From positions 1-64,000 of the forward strand of contig CAWGKE010000010.1 in NCBI GenBank assembly GCA_963823075.1: a DNA stretch of 64,000 nt, written 5' to 3'. The notes beneath the pieces are model-generated. The model was not told the DNA's origin. It worked only from the letters and a program-made list of their open reading frames with translations, and searched no databases. The position numbers and the translations under genes were made by a program. The stretch comes from UBA4732 sp963823075. GTDB taxonomy: Bacteria; Planctomycetota; Planctomycetia; Gemmatales; Gemmataceae. This document shows, piece after piece, positions 63,223 to 64,000 of this stretch (its first letter is position 1; each line of letters opens with the position of its first letter).

Positions 63223-64000
63223 TCACTTTGGCGCCTCGTCCCGCGCCACCACAAAATCCTCGTCGCCGGGCGGGAACAGGATCGGCACCTGGGCGCCCGG
63301 CTTTTCGTGGATCAGCCCCAGCAGCTTCGGCATTTCCTTGCGCGTGTCGCGGAACAGGTCCGTGACGAACAGCTCCCGGACGCCCTTGTGGTCGGGGTAT
63401 TGCTTCACGTCCTGGAGGGCGTCCAGGATCGCCTTGGTGAACAGGCCGTGGCCGAACAGGGGATGCTCAAGCGACGACTGATCGACGTCGCAGCCCGCCA
63501 TGATGATCGGCCCCTGGCCGTCGGGCGCGAAGCCGCGCGCCGGGCTGTCGCCCGCCACGGCCCCGCCGGAGCGGCAGGCGTCGAGGATCAGCAGCTTCTG
63601 GCACGGGATGGCCGCCATCTTCTCGAACAGCACCTCGTTGGTGATCCCCGTGTCGTATGGCTTGGTCGGGTCGTAGTCGGGCGGGCAAAACACGAAGACG
63701 CTCTTCGGCGGGCCGTTCGCGTGCTTCTCCTCACGGTAGTCGCCGTGCCCCGACAGGAACAGGATACACAGGTCGTCTGGATTGGCCTTTTTGGCGAGGG
63801 CGTCGAGGGCGTCGAGGACGGCCTGGCGCGTCGCCTCCTTGTCGTTCAGCAGGAGGGTCAGGTCCGTGGCGCCGTAGAGCTTTTGCCCTTGCAGGGCGCT
63901 CGACAGCCCCTTGGCGTCATCGACGGCGAACTGGAGGTTGCCCAGCACGCCCTTGCCCGGCGCCGGCTTGGCCGCTTTGTAGTTGTTGACGCCCACGAGC
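63223..64000 (-). CDS. caspase-like peptidase (C14), 5' end beyond the window
   Basis: The frame runs to the window edge and the N-terminus is missing; the visible part (258 residues) begins within the first strand of the fold (LVGVNNYKAA). Catalytic His is in ILFLSGHGDY (position about 83 of the visible part), with Cys in LLILDACRSGGA (about 140). NLQFAVDDAKGLSSALQG and HPLFGHGLFTKAILDALQDV are family blocks. The prodomain and any signal peptide cannot be judged. It heads a minus-strand set with the unknown secreted protein and the haem/DUF4384 protein. Bacterial caspase-like proteins act in stress, defence or proteolytic signalling; the substrate here is unknown. Confidence 0.9.
   Translation of the reverse strand, partial: LVGVNNYKAAKPAPGKGVLGNLQFAVDDAKGLSSALQGQKLYGATDLTLLLNDKEATRQAVLDALDALAKKANPDDLCILFLSGHGDYREEKHANGPPKSVFVFCPPDYDPTKPYDTGITNEVLFEKMAAIPCQKLLILDACRSGGAVAGDSPARGFAPDGQGPIIMAGCDVDQSSLEHPLFGHGLFTKAILDALQDVKQYPDHKGVRELFVTDLFRDTRKEMPKLLGLIHEKPGAQVPILFPPGDEDFVVARDEAPK

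Overview
The window looks like a chromosomal segment of a Planctomycetota bacterium, probably a Gemmata-type lineage. The signs are: very GC-rich DNA; an ECF sigma factor directly followed by a serine/threonine kinase with TPR repeats; a DUF1501-type Tat protein; large secreted proteins with PVC-type c-haem domains; LEPR-XLL-like N-termini (LEPLEERCVLS); DUF3467; a multihaem cytochrome; and a caspase-like protease. I saw no rRNA, tRNA, CRISPR array, transposase or prophage gene. The family assignment rests on gene content read by eye, not on a search.

Layout. 1-7.3 kb: a broken helix-turn-helix gene, a truncated sensor kinase, a HlyD-type adaptor with a tail that looks borrowed from an RND permease, a frameshifted secreted propeller-like protein, a small secreted protein and a TPR-sulfotransferase. 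7.3-12.6 kb: five tandem minus-strand paralogues of a secreted DUF4214 protein. 13.2-18.0 kb: a five-gene operon (TetR regulator, two FtsX-like permeases, ABC ATPase, HlyD adaptor) resembling DevBCA-type exporters, with a palindromic operator lying inside the promoter spacer. 18-29.5 kb: large secreted or membrane proteins, an enolase-superfamily enzyme, TPR proteins and a DUF3299 protein. 29.6-35.2 kb: an ECF sigma-kinase pair, DUF3467 and a second sigma factor. 35.3-39.5 kb: lipid kinase, truB, a TPR-like gene and a ROK kinase. 39.5-50.5 kb: a 1374-residue LamG/dehydrogenase/haem/ThuA-like protein, DUF1501, GH20 hexosaminidase and a five-haem cytochrome. 50.8-54.5 kb: a kinase-PilZ fusion, then a fluoride-resistance unit (DUF190 and crcB under a fluoride riboswitch) and a divergent amidohydrolase. 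54.6-64 kb: sialate esterase, phosphotransferase, rhamnulokinase, a haem/DUF4384 protein, an unknown secreted protein and a caspase-like protease cut by the window edge.

How they work together. The region is mostly glycan scavenging (GH20, sialate O-acetylesterase, sulfotransferase, rhamnulokinase, ROK kinase, enolase-superfamily dehydratase), envelope export and signalling, with one housekeeping gene (truB). Two features run through the whole window. First, long near-perfect hairpins of several repeated families sit in most intergenic gaps. Second, eleven genes carry one or more small frameshifts in short G/C runs; this looks more like base-calling error than real gene decay, so those loci are marked pseudogene here but are probably intact in the organism.
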